A stretch of 64,000 bases of DNA, taken from positions 120,761-184,760 of the forward strand of contig NYVG01000029.1 of NCBI GenBank assembly GCA_002684495.1, in the 5' to 3' direction. Made by a program: the position numbers and the translations under genes. Below are positions 54,270 through 63,284 of the stretch, piece after piece; position 1 is the first letter of the stretch; the number at the start of each line of letters is the position of its first letter. The notes under the pieces were generated by a model. It worked only from the letters and a program-made list of their open reading frames with translations, searched no databases and had not been told where the DNA came from. Source of the stretch: Gammaproteobacteria bacterium. Lineage in GTDB: Bacteria; Pseudomonadota; Gammaproteobacteria; Pseudomonadales; Azotimanducaceae.

Positions 54270-55046
54270 ATGGCGCTTACGAAATTGAGTCGCTCAATCG
54301 ACGGGTTGGTTGCGGTGGTGACTGGCGCTAGCAGTGGTATGGGTGCAGCCACTGCAAAGTTGTTCGCGGACCAAGGCGCCAGAGTTGCGGCGCTAGATAT
54401 CAACGCCGAAGGCTTGCAACAGGTCGTCGATGACATTCAAGCCGCTGGCAAGGTTGCGCATCCATGGATATTGGACCTGGCTGATCCTCAGGCGACCGAA
54501 GCGGTTATTGAGGAAATCGGCGGCCACTTTGGCGCCATTGATCTGTTAATAAATAACGCCGGTATTTCGGTGCCTGCGCCCATAGATCACGAGGATTATG
54601 GACACGCTTGGGAGCGCTCGATTGCAGTTTTGCTGACTGCGCACACATGCACCATTCGCGCGGCTCTGCCGTGGCTGCGGCAGTCTGAGAATCCGCGCAT
54701 CGTAAATATTGCATCAACCGAAGGCCTCGGAGCGACCAAATTTGGCAGTCCGTATACCGCAGCCAAGCATGGTGTTATCGGCTTAACGCGGTCATTGGCT
54801 GTGGAGTTGGGAGACGAAGGAATTACGGTCAATTGTATCTGCCCAGGTCCCATTAATACCGGGATGACCGCGGCGATCCCTGACGACAAAAAGCAAATTT
54901 ATGCACGGCGGCGCATCGCCCTTAAACGCTATGCAGATCCGGAAGAAGTGGCTCACGGTACGCTGAATTTTTGTTTACCCTCGGCCAGTTTTATGACCGG
55001 GGTAGCATTGCCGGTAGACGGCGGTTTAACGATCAAAAATGCCTAA
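54270..55046 (+). CDS. SDR family oxidoreductase
   Basis: A 258-residue classical SDR. TGASSGMG is at 18-25, NNAG marks the adenine side, and IASTEGLG followed by YTAAKHGVIGLTR gives the Ser-Tyr-Lys set. The start at ATG 54270 has AAGGGGAG upstream; the longer open frame back to 54150 overlaps the P450 gene. It could oxidise an alcohol formed by the P450. Confidence 0.85.
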   Translation: MALTKLSRSIDGLVAVVTGASSGMGAATAKLFADQGARVAALDINAEGLQQVVDDIQAAGKVAHPWILDLADPQATEAVIEEIGGHFGAIDLLINNAGISVPAPIDHEDYGHAWERSIAVLLTAHTCTIRAALPWLRQSENPRIVNIASTEGLGATKFGSPYTAAKHGVIGLTRSLAVELGDEGITVNCICPGPINTGMTAAIPDDKKQIYARRRIALKRYADPEEVAHGTLNFCLPSASFMTGVALPVDGGLTIKNA

Positions 55047-55058
55047 GGTCCGGTTATT

Positions 55059-56432
55059 TTGAGTATCCAACGCGTTAACTCGAAAACGTTACTCGCCTTC
55101 GGTGCGCCTGCAGTGGGCGCTGGTTACATGTATTTGTTGCTAGCGCTTTACGTGATGAAATTTTCCACGGATGTTTTGCTTATTGCACCAGCGATTATGG
55201 GTTTGATCTTTAGCGTCTCACGCATTTGGGATGCAATCTCAGATCCATTGGTTGGCTATTTGAGTGACCGCACCACCACCTCCTTGGGACGTCGGCGCAC
55301 TTGGATCTTGTTTAGCTTTGTACCCATTGCGATCGGCTTCTATGCGGTATTTGCACCGCCCTTTTCTCTGAGCGGTGATGCTCTGAGTTGGTGGATGGCT
55401 GCTTCTATCATCGGCTTTTATTCCGCCATGACTATATTTTTCGTGCCGCATATGGCCCTTGGCGCTGAGTTATCCAATGACTACCACGAGCGCAGCCGCT
55501 TGTTTGGGCTGCGCCATGCCTTTTATACCTTCGGCTCAATCCTATCGTTAGCGACGATGCAGTTATTACTCAACGAAGAGTTCCGTGAGGGTGGCGATGT
55601 GCGGGCAATGGCTGAGGAGTACGCACTGTATGCCGTGGTTGCGATGAGTGTATTGGTGCTTTATGCCGTGGTTTATTTACGTGAGCGTCCAGAATTTCAG
55701 GGTCGCTTGAGTTCCAGTCCTACGTCGGCTTTTCGCGACGTCTGGCAAAACCCCCACGCGCGGTTACTGGTTATTGTCACGTTTATCGAAAATGTTGGTT
55801 CTTCCGCGATTGCGGTGTTGACACTTTATGTCACCCAGTACGTCGTGGGTGCCCCCCTGTGGGCCCCGTTTATTATTTTGGCGTACATGTTGCCGTCCAC
55901 GGCTTCAGTGCCAATGTGGCTGCCGCTTTCTCGCCGTTTCGGAAAAATAAAGGTGTGGATCGTTGGTATGGCACTATACGGTGTGTCTTTCGGTGGGATG
56001 TTCTTTTTGCCGTTCTTGGATACGGTAGATGCCCGCTTAACGCTGATTATTGTGATGGCCGCTTTTGCCGGACTGGCCGCTGGATGCGGTGGCACGATTG
56101 GCCCTTCAGTGCAGGGCGATGTGATCGATTATGATGAATACAAAACCGGTGAGCGCAAGGAAGGTTCCTACTTTGCGGTTTGGAATTTCACCTACAAGAG
56201 CGCCCTAGGATTTATGTTGTTGCTCACGGGCTTTGTGCTCGAGGCCTCCGGGTTTGTACCTAACCAACCACAGACCATGACCGTGCAGGTCTCCATGGTC
56301 ACCTTATATGGGGCTTTGCCCTTATTGTGCTATATCATCGGCGCTGTGATGTTTAGTCGCTTCAAACTCACCGAGCAGGAATACTCGGTAATTCGCGCCG
56401 AATTAGATCGGCGCGCAGCAGCTGCTGATTAG
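55059..56432 (+). CDS. MFS transporter, glycoside-pentoside-hexuronide symporter type
   Basis: A 457-residue membrane protein with about 12 helices. VSRIWDAISDPLVGYLSDRT and GRRRTWIL are the MelB/GPH-family cation-site and loop motifs, and DYDEYKTGERKEGSYFAVWNF is the conserved loop 10 segment. It starts with TTG 55059. GPH proteins import sugars with Na+ or H+, but marine relatives in degradation clusters may carry other substrates. Confidence 0.82.
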   Translation: MSIQRVNSKTLLAFGAPAVGAGYMYLLLALYVMKFSTDVLLIAPAIMGLIFSVSRIWDAISDPLVGYLSDRTTTSLGRRRTWILFSFVPIAIGFYAVFAPPFSLSGDALSWWMAASIIGFYSAMTIFFVPHMALGAELSNDYHERSRLFGLRHAFYTFGSILSLATMQLLLNEEFREGGDVRAMAEEYALYAVVAMSVLVLYAVVYLRERPEFQGRLSSSPTSAFRDVWQNPHARLLVIVTFIENVGSSAIAVLTLYVTQYVVGAPLWAPFIILAYMLPSTASVPMWLPLSRRFGKIKVWIVGMALYGVSFGGMFFLPFLDTVDARLTLIIVMAAFAGLAAGCGGTIGPSVQGDVIDYDEYKTGERKEGSYFAVWNFTYKSALGFMLLLTGFVLEASGFVPNQPQTMTVQVSMVTLYGALPLLCYIIGAVMFSRFKLTEQEYSVIRAELDRRAAAAD

Positions 56433-57238
56433 CGGCCCTTGAAGTTACCGGGCCGGCGCTCCGCAACAGATTTGACGCCCTCTCGGTGGTCTTCTGTTTG
56501 CTGTAAACGATACTGTTCTGCGCCTTCGTGATCAGTTTGTGCTTTCACCGCTGCAGCTAGGTCTGCACGTATGGTTTTGCGCACCGAGACCACAGCAAGT
56601 GGTGCATTTTCGGCGATCTCTGCGGCGAGTTTTATGGCCTCAGCACGTAAGTTGTCTTTGTCGGTGAGCACATCAGCAAGACCTATGGCGTAAGCTTCTT
56701 CGCCGCCGATGCGGCGGCCGGTCAAAAACAGTTTATGTGCTTGTTGCTGACCAATCAGTCGCGGCAGCGTATGGGTCAAACCGAATCCGGGGTGAAAACC
56801 AAGTTTTACGAAGTTAGCCGTGAAACGCGCTTCTGGGCAGACCACTCTAAAGTCCGGCATTACGGCTAAACCGAAACCACCGCCGACAGCAGCGCCTTGC
56901 ACCGCTGCAATTACTGGAGTTTCAGTGGCGAACAAGCGCACTGCGGCTGCATACAGAGGGTTGCCGGCCGTCGGGTCACGATCAGCACGTTCTTCGTTTC
57001 GGGCTGCGCTGCTAAAGTCGTTGCCGGCACAAAAGTGTTTGCCCTCGGAACATAATACGATCGCGCGCACCTCATCAGTTTTATCCATTTGCTCGAATGC
57101 ATCTGCGAGGTCGTTTATCATCGTCGTATCGAAAAAATTATTTGGCCCTTTCTGGATCTCAACCACGGCGACTTGATTTTCGATAGTGATGCCGATATCG
57201 GTAAGGTTTAGTGTTTCGGCGAGACTCTGTGCGGCCAT
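56429..57238 (-). CDS. crotonase/enoyl-CoA hydratase family protein
   Basis: A 269-residue crotonase-fold protein. CAGND (70-74) and QGAAVGGGFGLAV (114-126) supply the oxyanion hole. By eye alignment, both catalytic Glu of rat hydratase are missing: Gly123 and Asn142 lie at those places. It is therefore unlikely to be a standard hydratase. The start at ATG 57238 has AGGAG 6 bases upstream. It is divergent from the metallo-hydrolase gene and overlaps the symporter gene by 4 bases at the 3' end. Confidence 0.83.
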   Translation of the reverse strand: MAAQSLAETLNLTDIGITIENQVAVVEIQKGPNNFFDTTMINDLADAFEQMDKTDEVRAIVLCSEGKHFCAGNDFSSAARNEERADRDPTAGNPLYAAAVRLFATETPVIAAVQGAAVGGGFGLAVMPDFRVVCPEARFTANFVKLGFHPGFGLTHTLPRLIGQQQAHKLFLTGRRIGGEEAYAIGLADVLTDKDNLRAEAIKLAAEIAENAPLAVVSVRKTIRADLAAAVKAQTDHEGAEQYRLQQTEDHREGVKSVAERRPGNFKGR

Positions 57239-57349
57239 AGTATTCTCCTGATGATTTGGCGCCGTTGGCGTTGCTTGCGCAATCATGTTTTACCATTCAG
57301 CGTTGATTTGCAACGCAGAGCACTTATTCGTTAAAGCGGGGGACAAGTG

Positions 57350-58210
57350 ATGCTGAGTTGGCAGATTGGTGATGTACGCGTGACGCAGGTGGTGGAGTTG
57401 ACCACGGCCTCTCTAGGGCCGCATTTGTTGCCCCAAGCCACACCTGAAGCAATGCAGTCGATTCCCTGGATGGCGCCCTTCATTGATGAGCGAGGCCGCA
57501 TCGTTCTGAGTATTCACGCCTTGGTGATTGAAACCTCCGAGCAGACCATAGTTGTGGATACCTGTATTGGTAATGACAAGCCCCGTGCCTATCCAAAATG
57601 GAACCTGATGCAGGGCGATTTTCTGCAGCGTTTTGCTGCCGCTGGATTCACCACCGAGCAAGTGGATACGGTCTTGTGTACCCATATGCATGTGGATCAT
57701 GTTGGGTGGAATACCCAATGGGTAGATGGTGCGTGGCAGCCAACCTTTCCACGCGCACAATATTTGTTTGCTGAGGACGAGTGGCAGCACTGGCGGCACG
57801 AGGCTCAGGAGTATGGGCCAGTGATTGAGGATTCGGTGCAGCCGATATTCGATGCCGGGCAAGCAGTGATTGTGCCGCAACACCATCAAGTTACTGCTGA
57901 GGTGTCATTGCAGCCAACCCCTGGGCATACGCCCGGGCACGTGAGTGTGAATATCCAGTCGAACGGCGAGGCCGGTATTATTACTGGCGATATGATTCAT
58001 CACCCCTGTCAAATAGCGCATCCGCACTGGTCTACTTTAGCCGACACCGATCCGTCAGCTGCAGCAGACACCCGCGCAGAATTTTTGCAGCGCTATGGCG
58101 ACCAACCGGTGTTGGTCATCGGCACTCACTTTGCAGCACCAACCGCTGGGCATATCGTCAAAGACGGTGATGCGTATCGACTGAGTTATACCCTGATGCA
58201 AGAAATTTAG
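57350..58210 (+). CDS. metallo-beta-lactamase fold hydrolase
   Basis: A 286-residue MBL-fold enzyme. CTHMHVDHVGWNT is the di-zinc HxHxDH motif; TPGHTPGHVSV and GDMIHHPCQ give the further His and Asp ligands, and the final His is in IGTHFAAPTAG. It could be a lactonase, an esterase or a thioesterase. GTG at 57347 directly precedes the ATG and is a possible start. It is followed after 3 bases by an MFS exporter gene. Confidence 0.83.
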   Translation: MLSWQIGDVRVTQVVELTTASLGPHLLPQATPEAMQSIPWMAPFIDERGRIVLSIHALVIETSEQTIVVDTCIGNDKPRAYPKWNLMQGDFLQRFAAAGFTTEQVDTVLCTHMHVDHVGWNTQWVDGAWQPTFPRAQYLFAEDEWQHWRHEAQEYGPVIEDSVQPIFDAGQAVIVPQHHQVTAEVSLQPTPGHTPGHVSVNIQSNGEAGIITGDMIHHPCQIAHPHWSTLADTDPSAAADTRAEFLQRYGDQPVLVIGTHFAAPTAGHIVKDGDAYRLSYTLMQEI

Positions 58211-58213
58211 CGG

Positions 58214-59461
58214 ATGGCTTCTAAAGACATATTTTCCGCATTGGCGGTTCCGAACTTTCGCTGGTTGTGGATCGGCAGTTTGGGTTCGTCTTTCGCCATG
58301 AACATGCAGATTATTGCTCGGGGCTGGTTGGTTTACGCGCTCACTTCTTCGGCCATAGATCTCGCATGGGTGACGTTATCGTTTATGTCGCCGTCGGTTA
58401 TTTTTTCTCTCTACGGTGGTGTGTTGGCAGACCGCTTACCCAAGCGCCGCGTTATTGCATGGGCGCAGATGCTCAACTGCGCAGCGACCCTGATGATGGC
58501 GTTGATCATATTCAGCGGTAACGTAAAGTTCTGGGACTTTATATGGTTCGGTTTTTTTAATGGCACGGTACTCGCTCTGTCCATGCCCGCGCGACAAGCG
58601 TTCGTGCCAGAGATCATCCCAGAGCGCCTGATTTTCACGGCTATGGCCCTGAATACGACGGGTTGGAATTTGTCGCGCATCATTGGGCCGGCGTTGGCGG
58701 GATTGATCATCGCGTGGCTCGCCGGTGGTGATAAAACATCCACCTATGCCGTAGGCATCGTATATGTGGTGATTGCTAGTCTCTATCTATTCTCGGCGCT
58801 CACTGTGCTAAAAGTCGATCGACCCGGTAAAGCTCAGCGCAATCGCGACAGTGATTCTTGGTCAGATATGCAAGAGGGGCTGCGCTACGTCATAGAGCAT
58901 CCCCGAGTATTTGCGCTGATCGTGTTGTCGATCCTGCCGTTTTTGTTTGGTATGCCGCTGAACACACTGTTGCCTGCTTTTAACCAAGATGTCCTATTGG
59001 GGCATGCTGATGATCTGGGCTATTTGATTTCGGCTATGGGCGGCGGCGCCATTATCGGGTCACTGCTCATGGCGACCATGGGTGATTTGCGCAACAAAGG
59101 CTTCTGGTTGATTGCCAGCTGTTTAGGGTGGGGTGCAGTAACGGCTGTATTTGGTGCATCTTCAGTGCAATGGGCTGCGTTGGCATCGATCGCGGTCATT
59201 GGCATGTTCAGCAGCTGGAATATGTCGCTGAATCGGGGCATGTTGCAGATGCAAGTCGAAGATCATATGCGCGGTCGTATAATGAGCATCGATATGATGT
59301 CCCATGGACTCATGCCCCTCGGTGTTTTTCCAATCAGTTTAATCGCGGAATACTATGGGGTAGGGATCGCCCTGGTAACGTCTGGTTTTGCGTTGATCGT
59401 TATTACCTTGTTGGTCATGCTATTTATGCCGTCGGTCAGAGGCACTTTGCGCTCGGACTAG
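58214..59461 (+). CDS. MFS transporter, EntS-like (MFS_3)
   Basis: A 415-residue membrane protein with about 11-12 helices. NFRWLWIGSLGSSFAMNMQ and VLADRLPKRRVIAWAQM (motif A) and RQAFVPEIIPERL match the EntS/MFS_3 exporters. Substrate is unknown. It starts 3 bases after the hydrolase stop, so both genes are one transcript. Confidence 0.83.
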   Translation: MASKDIFSALAVPNFRWLWIGSLGSSFAMNMQIIARGWLVYALTSSAIDLAWVTLSFMSPSVIFSLYGGVLADRLPKRRVIAWAQMLNCAATLMMALIIFSGNVKFWDFIWFGFFNGTVLALSMPARQAFVPEIIPERLIFTAMALNTTGWNLSRIIGPALAGLIIAWLAGGDKTSTYAVGIVYVVIASLYLFSALTVLKVDRPGKAQRNRDSDSWSDMQEGLRYVIEHPRVFALIVLSILPFLFGMPLNTLLPAFNQDVLLGHADDLGYLISAMGGGAIIGSLLMATMGDLRNKGFWLIASCLGWGAVTAVFGASSVQWAALASIAVIGMFSSWNMSLNRGMLQMQVEDHMRGRIMSIDMMSHGLMPLGVFPISLIAEYYGVGIALVTSGFALIVITLLVMLFMPSVRGTLRSD

Positions 59462-59510
59462 ACAGGTATATGGTCGTTACAATCGATCGAGGCGAATTTG
59501 GAGCAGCGGC

Positions 59511-61370
59511 ATGCAGTGGGATTTAATTATTCGTAACGCCAAAATATTCGATGGTACTGGCATGCCAGGGCGCGTCGGCGACATTGCTGTGAGTCAGGGG
59601 AAAATAGCGGCGCGTGGTGGGCGCTTACCCAGCCAAGCAACCGCTCAAGAAGTCGATGCGACGGATCAATGGCTGACACCTGGGTTGCTCGACATTCATA
59701 CCCACGAAGACTTGGAAGCGGAATTAGAGCCGGGCCTGCCCGAGGTTACGCGACATGGCACTACTAGCGTGCTGGTAGGCAATTGCAGTATCGGTTTGGC
59801 GTTTGGCAATCAGCGAACCGCCGATCAAGACCCGATTGTGGATTGTTTTGCCCGGGTTGAGAACATTCCAAAAACGGTGCTGAGCAAAACCGCCGATAAG
59901 GCGGTTTGGCGTAAGCCGAAAGAATATTTAGAGCATTTAGATGAATTGCCGTTGGCAGCCAACATCGCGCCGTTCCTACCGCACTCCATGTTGCGCATTG
60001 AAGTCATGGGGTTACAAGACAGCATCAGCCGTCAACCTACCGGTGCGGAGTTGCAGCGCATGGTAGGCATACTCGAAGAAGCGATGGATGATGGTTACTT
60101 GGGGTTGTCGACAGATGGCTTACCTTTGCATTTTCTTGCAAATGCACCGAACACAGATAAACGTATTCCTACCCAGTACGCCACGTATAAGGAATACAAG
60201 CTACTCACCGAGGTGTTGCGTAAACGTGACCGGGTTTGGCAGATGACGCCGGCAACGGACAACGGCGGACTCACTGCGCGTTTGTTTATGCTCAGTAGTG
60301 GTCGCATTCATGGCAAGCCGTTGAAGATCACGGCACTTGCAGCCATCGACAGTGTTAACAATCGTATGAATAAATCTCGAGCGTTGCTGTTCGCGAATTT
60401 GCTCAACAGCAAAATGCTCAACGGCAACTTTCGCATGCAAGCGTTAGCAGCACCGTTTCGGATTTACTCGGAAGGTGCGGTGAGTCCATTGGCGGAGGCT
60501 AATCCGTTAATGCGCCGCCTGATTGAAACCGAGCTAGAAGATGTTGCTGCGCGGCGGCAAATCCTAGCTGATCCGGAATTCATTGAGGCGTTTCGGGAGA
60601 TGTGGAGCCGTGGCAAGAGTGGGTTTTCTTTGGGTCATTTACGGCGCCTGTTGCGGATTGAAGATGAATTTTTGACCCGTGACCTCAACGATATGGTGAT
60701 CTATCGATCGACTGTAGATTGCTGGGCCGGTCAATCCATGGCGCAGTTGTATCAGCGCTATCAAGTTTGGCTGGCTAATAGCGAAGTGGTTGACGATGCT
60801 GAAGAGGCGCGCACGTTCGCAGCCTTGGGCACAGCCATCCGGGATGACGGGGAGTTCTTCTTGGCATTACTGCAGCATTTCGATCGGGATCTGCATTGGC
60901 ATTATGTGGCGGCCAACAAAGACCCCCAGGTGGTAAAAAAATTGTTACTGCACCCTCGATTGTTGCCAGGTTTTAATGACAGCGGCGCGCATGTTACAAA
61001 CATGGCATTTTTCGATGGTAATTTGCGCGCACTGAAGATTGGTCTAGAAGATTCGGAACAGGGTTTTAGTCATATGTTGAAACGACTTACCCGAGAGCCG
61101 GCGGAATTTTTTGGACTAGACGTAGGCGGCTTGGAGGTCGGTGATCGGGCAGACTTGGTGTTATTTGATCCTCAGCGTCTGGCAACCTATGACGGTGAGG
61201 CGAGTGTTCAATACACCTATCGGAAGTCATTTGACTGCCATCAGTTGGTTAATCGCGCCCAAGGCCAGGTGAAGGGTGTGTTTGTTAGTGGCGAACAAAT
61301 CTGGTCCGAACAAGGCGCGACCCAACTGCTGGGCACACAACGCTTAGGTCGGGCGTTGAAGGCGTTTTGA
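59511..61370 (+). CDS. D-aminoacylase / N-acyl-D-amino-acid deacylase family amidohydrolase
   Basis: A 619-residue amidohydrolase of the Amidohydro_3 type. The N-terminal beta-sandwich has LIIRNAKIFDGTGMPG; the metal site starts with DIHTHED (His63, His65); GDRADLVLFDP is the C-terminal closing strand. It is longer than typical D-aminoacylases (about 480-500), and relatives in proteobacteria are often annotated but untested. It ends in a 27-base overlap with the convergent gene. Confidence 0.83.
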   Translation: MQWDLIIRNAKIFDGTGMPGRVGDIAVSQGKIAARGGRLPSQATAQEVDATDQWLTPGLLDIHTHEDLEAELEPGLPEVTRHGTTSVLVGNCSIGLAFGNQRTADQDPIVDCFARVENIPKTVLSKTADKAVWRKPKEYLEHLDELPLAANIAPFLPHSMLRIEVMGLQDSISRQPTGAELQRMVGILEEAMDDGYLGLSTDGLPLHFLANAPNTDKRIPTQYATYKEYKLLTEVLRKRDRVWQMTPATDNGGLTARLFMLSSGRIHGKPLKITALAAIDSVNNRMNKSRALLFANLLNSKMLNGNFRMQALAAPFRIYSEGAVSPLAEANPLMRRLIETELEDVAARRQILADPEFIEAFREMWSRGKSGFSLGHLRRLLRIEDEFLTRDLNDMVIYRSTVDCWAGQSMAQLYQRYQVWLANSEVVDDAEEARTFAALGTAIRDDGEFFLALLQHFDRDLHWHYVAANKDPQVVKKLLLHPRLLPGFNDSGAHVTNMAFFDGNLRALKIGLEDSEQGFSHMLKRLTREPAEFFGLDVGGLEVGDRADLVLFDPQRLATYDGEASVQYTYRKSFDCHQLVNRAQGQVKGVFVSGEQIWSEQGATQLLGTQRLGRALKAF

Positions 61371-61949
61371 ATAGATCACGTTTTTCGGCGCGTTAACGCT
61401 TGGGTTGCTGACCTTTCTCTCGGTGCTCGCATATTTTTGCAGCAGCCAATGCTGCACATCAGGATGTTCGCTTAGCCATGTGCGCATCGTTCCCCGTGAA
61501 AAAAAATGCGGGTCAAGGTCGATCGCTCTTGCTTTGCCAACCTGCTGAGTCAATGCCCGTGGCATTTTTCGTTGATAATCTGCAGTTCTTGAATTGTCCA
61601 AAACTTGTCTGGTTGATGCGAGGATGTACGCGGCTCCACGCTCGGCGTCGAATGTCTCGAAATATTCCCCATGTATCTCCTGATGCTGTACCAGGGCCAA
61701 TGGAATGTAGCGCGCTTTAACGCAAATCAGGGTTTGAGGGTGCGGAATATACCAGCTTGTTTCTGAGTAAGCCGGCAGCGCAATCCTAATGTGTAAATCG
61801 CCATGAGCCTCGGTGCTTTCGAGTCTATCAATCTCGGCGAGTTTGAAACCGATGCGAGCACATTCAGCAACACACAATCGGTAAACCAGCTCTCCAGCCA
61901 GCCAGCTCGACAGTCCTAGTATGTTCTCATCGGAGGGAATACTCATCAT
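61344..61949 (-). CDS. conserved-looking protein of unknown function
   Basis: A 201-residue protein with no family I recognise. It is soluble, with no signal peptide, and has mixed alpha/beta composition (SSWLAGELVYRLCVAECARIG, then strands such as DLHIRIALPAY). The start at ATG 61949 has AGGA 8 bases upstream; a TTG at 62033 is a weaker alternative. It lies downstream of the acyl-CoA dehydrogenase genes on the same strand. Confidence 0.55.
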   Translation of the reverse strand: MMSIPSDENILGLSSWLAGELVYRLCVAECARIGFKLAEIDRLESTEAHGDLHIRIALPAYSETSWYIPHPQTLICVKARYIPLALVQHQEIHGEYFETFDAERGAAYILASTRQVLDNSRTADYQRKMPRALTQQVGKARAIDLDPHFFSRGTMRTWLSEHPDVQHWLLQKYASTERKVSNPSVNAPKNVIYSKRLQRPT

Positions 61950-62078
61950 TGCGCAGATCCTGACCAATAGCTGTTTTGCAACTATGGTCAAAAGTGCTGT
62001 TGAAGAGCTAGAGTTGCCGCTCAACGGTAGCAATTACCCGATAAAGCGGCGTCTTTCTATGATTTGATTGATGGGAGA

Positions 62079-62114
62079 GCCACCGAGACCTCAAGCTGGG
62101 TCGGCCTCAGTGGC
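62079..62114 (-). terminator. imperfect hairpin after the acyl-CoA dehydrogenase gene
   Basis: GCCAC and GTGGC flank a partly paired stem with an inner GACC/GGTC, starting 10 bases after the dehydrogenase stop. No T-run follows, so termination is only suggested. Confidence 0.25.
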
Positions 62115-62123
62115 GATTTAGCC

Positions 62124-63284
62124 TCAATCCTTCGGCATTCCTAGCAGGCGCTCGGCAATAATATTGCGCTGAATATTGGGTGTGCCCCCACCGATGACAA
62201 CGTTTGGCCAGTTCAATGCAGATTTTGACCAGGCGCCGTCGTCCACGGCAGCGTCACCCCCGCGCAGTTGCAGCCCAGCTTGCCCGGTCAGCTCTACTGC
62301 GAAGTCATCCATTTCGATCTCCAAGCTGGCGCGATGCAGTTTGTTGACCGAAGTTTCGGATGTTAGCGGTTCGCCTTTGATTTGCTTGGTTAGATAGCGT
62401 AGGCCGTTGTATTTCATTGCCGCAATTTTCATTTCAAATTGCGCAACTTTGCGCCGCACAGTTGGATCTTCTTGTGCCGGCTTACCCTGCTTATAGGTTA
62501 CCTTGACCAATTCTTTCAGGTTTTCCAGTTTGGCGAACATTTGCGTCACTTCACCAATACTCGAGCGCTCGTTCGCCAGCGCCGAGACGGTGACCTTCCA
62601 GCCGTCCCCCTCGGCACCTAAACGGTTTTCCACCGGCACCTGGACATCGGTGAAAAAGATCTCAGCGAAGTGTCTATCGCCAGCCATATTTTCGATCGGC
62701 CGCACTTCAACCCCTGGGGCGTCCATGGGGACGAGCAGACAGGTGATACCATCGTGCTTAGACTCCACATCGAACTGAGTACGAGTAAGTAAAATTATCC
62801 ATTGCGACCACGGCGCCCCAGTGGTCCAGATTTTTTGACCATTTACCACATAGTTGTCGCCATGCAGTTCAGCTTTGCATTGAATCGCCGCAAGATCAGA
62901 GCCGTGATTAGGTTCTGAGTAACCGGTGCACCAAGTGACCTTGCTGTCTAGGATGTCCGGAATGAACTTGCGTTTTTGCTCTTCGGTTCCGTATTCCATA
63001 ATGCCGGGACCGACCCAAGCGAGACCCATCATGGAGGTGCCCAGTGGCGGTGCTTTGGCCAGCGCCATTTCCTCGCGCAAGATCGTTTGCTCAATTAACC
63101 CGCCAGCACTGCCGCCAAATTCTTTTGGCCACGAAAAGCCAACCCAGCCTTTGGCCCGTACTTTTTCCAGCCAAGTGTTGAGGAAGTTTTTATCCCGTTC
63201 TTTTTTCTGGGGTAAGTTTTCACTTATGAAGTTGCGCACTTCTTCGCGAAAGGCGTTTTCCTCTACGGTGTAATCAAAATCCAT
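62124..63284 (-). CDS. acyl-CoA dehydrogenase family protein (alpha-like subunit)
   Basis: A 386-residue FAD flavoprotein. The N-terminal helical domain, WCTGYSEPNHGSDLAAIQ (beta-domain FAD loop) and the C-terminal GGGTPNIQRNIIAERLLG are visible. The position of the MCAD catalytic Glu (YEGT) reads GGGT here, a feature of subunits in two-gene dehydrogenases. It is fused by TAATG to the second dehydrogenase gene. Its substrate is likely a larger CoA ester, such as one from steroids or isoprenoids. Confidence 0.85.
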   Translation of the reverse strand: MDFDYTVEENAFREEVRNFISENLPQKKERDKNFLNTWLEKVRAKGWVGFSWPKEFGGSAGGLIEQTILREEMALAKAPPLGTSMMGLAWVGPGIMEYGTEEQKRKFIPDILDSKVTWCTGYSEPNHGSDLAAIQCKAELHGDNYVVNGQKIWTTGAPWSQWIILLTRTQFDVESKHDGITCLLVPMDAPGVEVRPIENMAGDRHFAEIFFTDVQVPVENRLGAEGDGWKVTVSALANERSSIGEVTQMFAKLENLKELVKVTYKQGKPAQEDPTVRRKVAQFEMKIAAMKYNGLRYLTKQIKGEPLTSETSVNKLHRASLEIEMDDFAVELTGQAGLQLRGGDAAVDDGAWSKSALNWPNVVIGGGTPNIQRNIIAERLLGMPKD

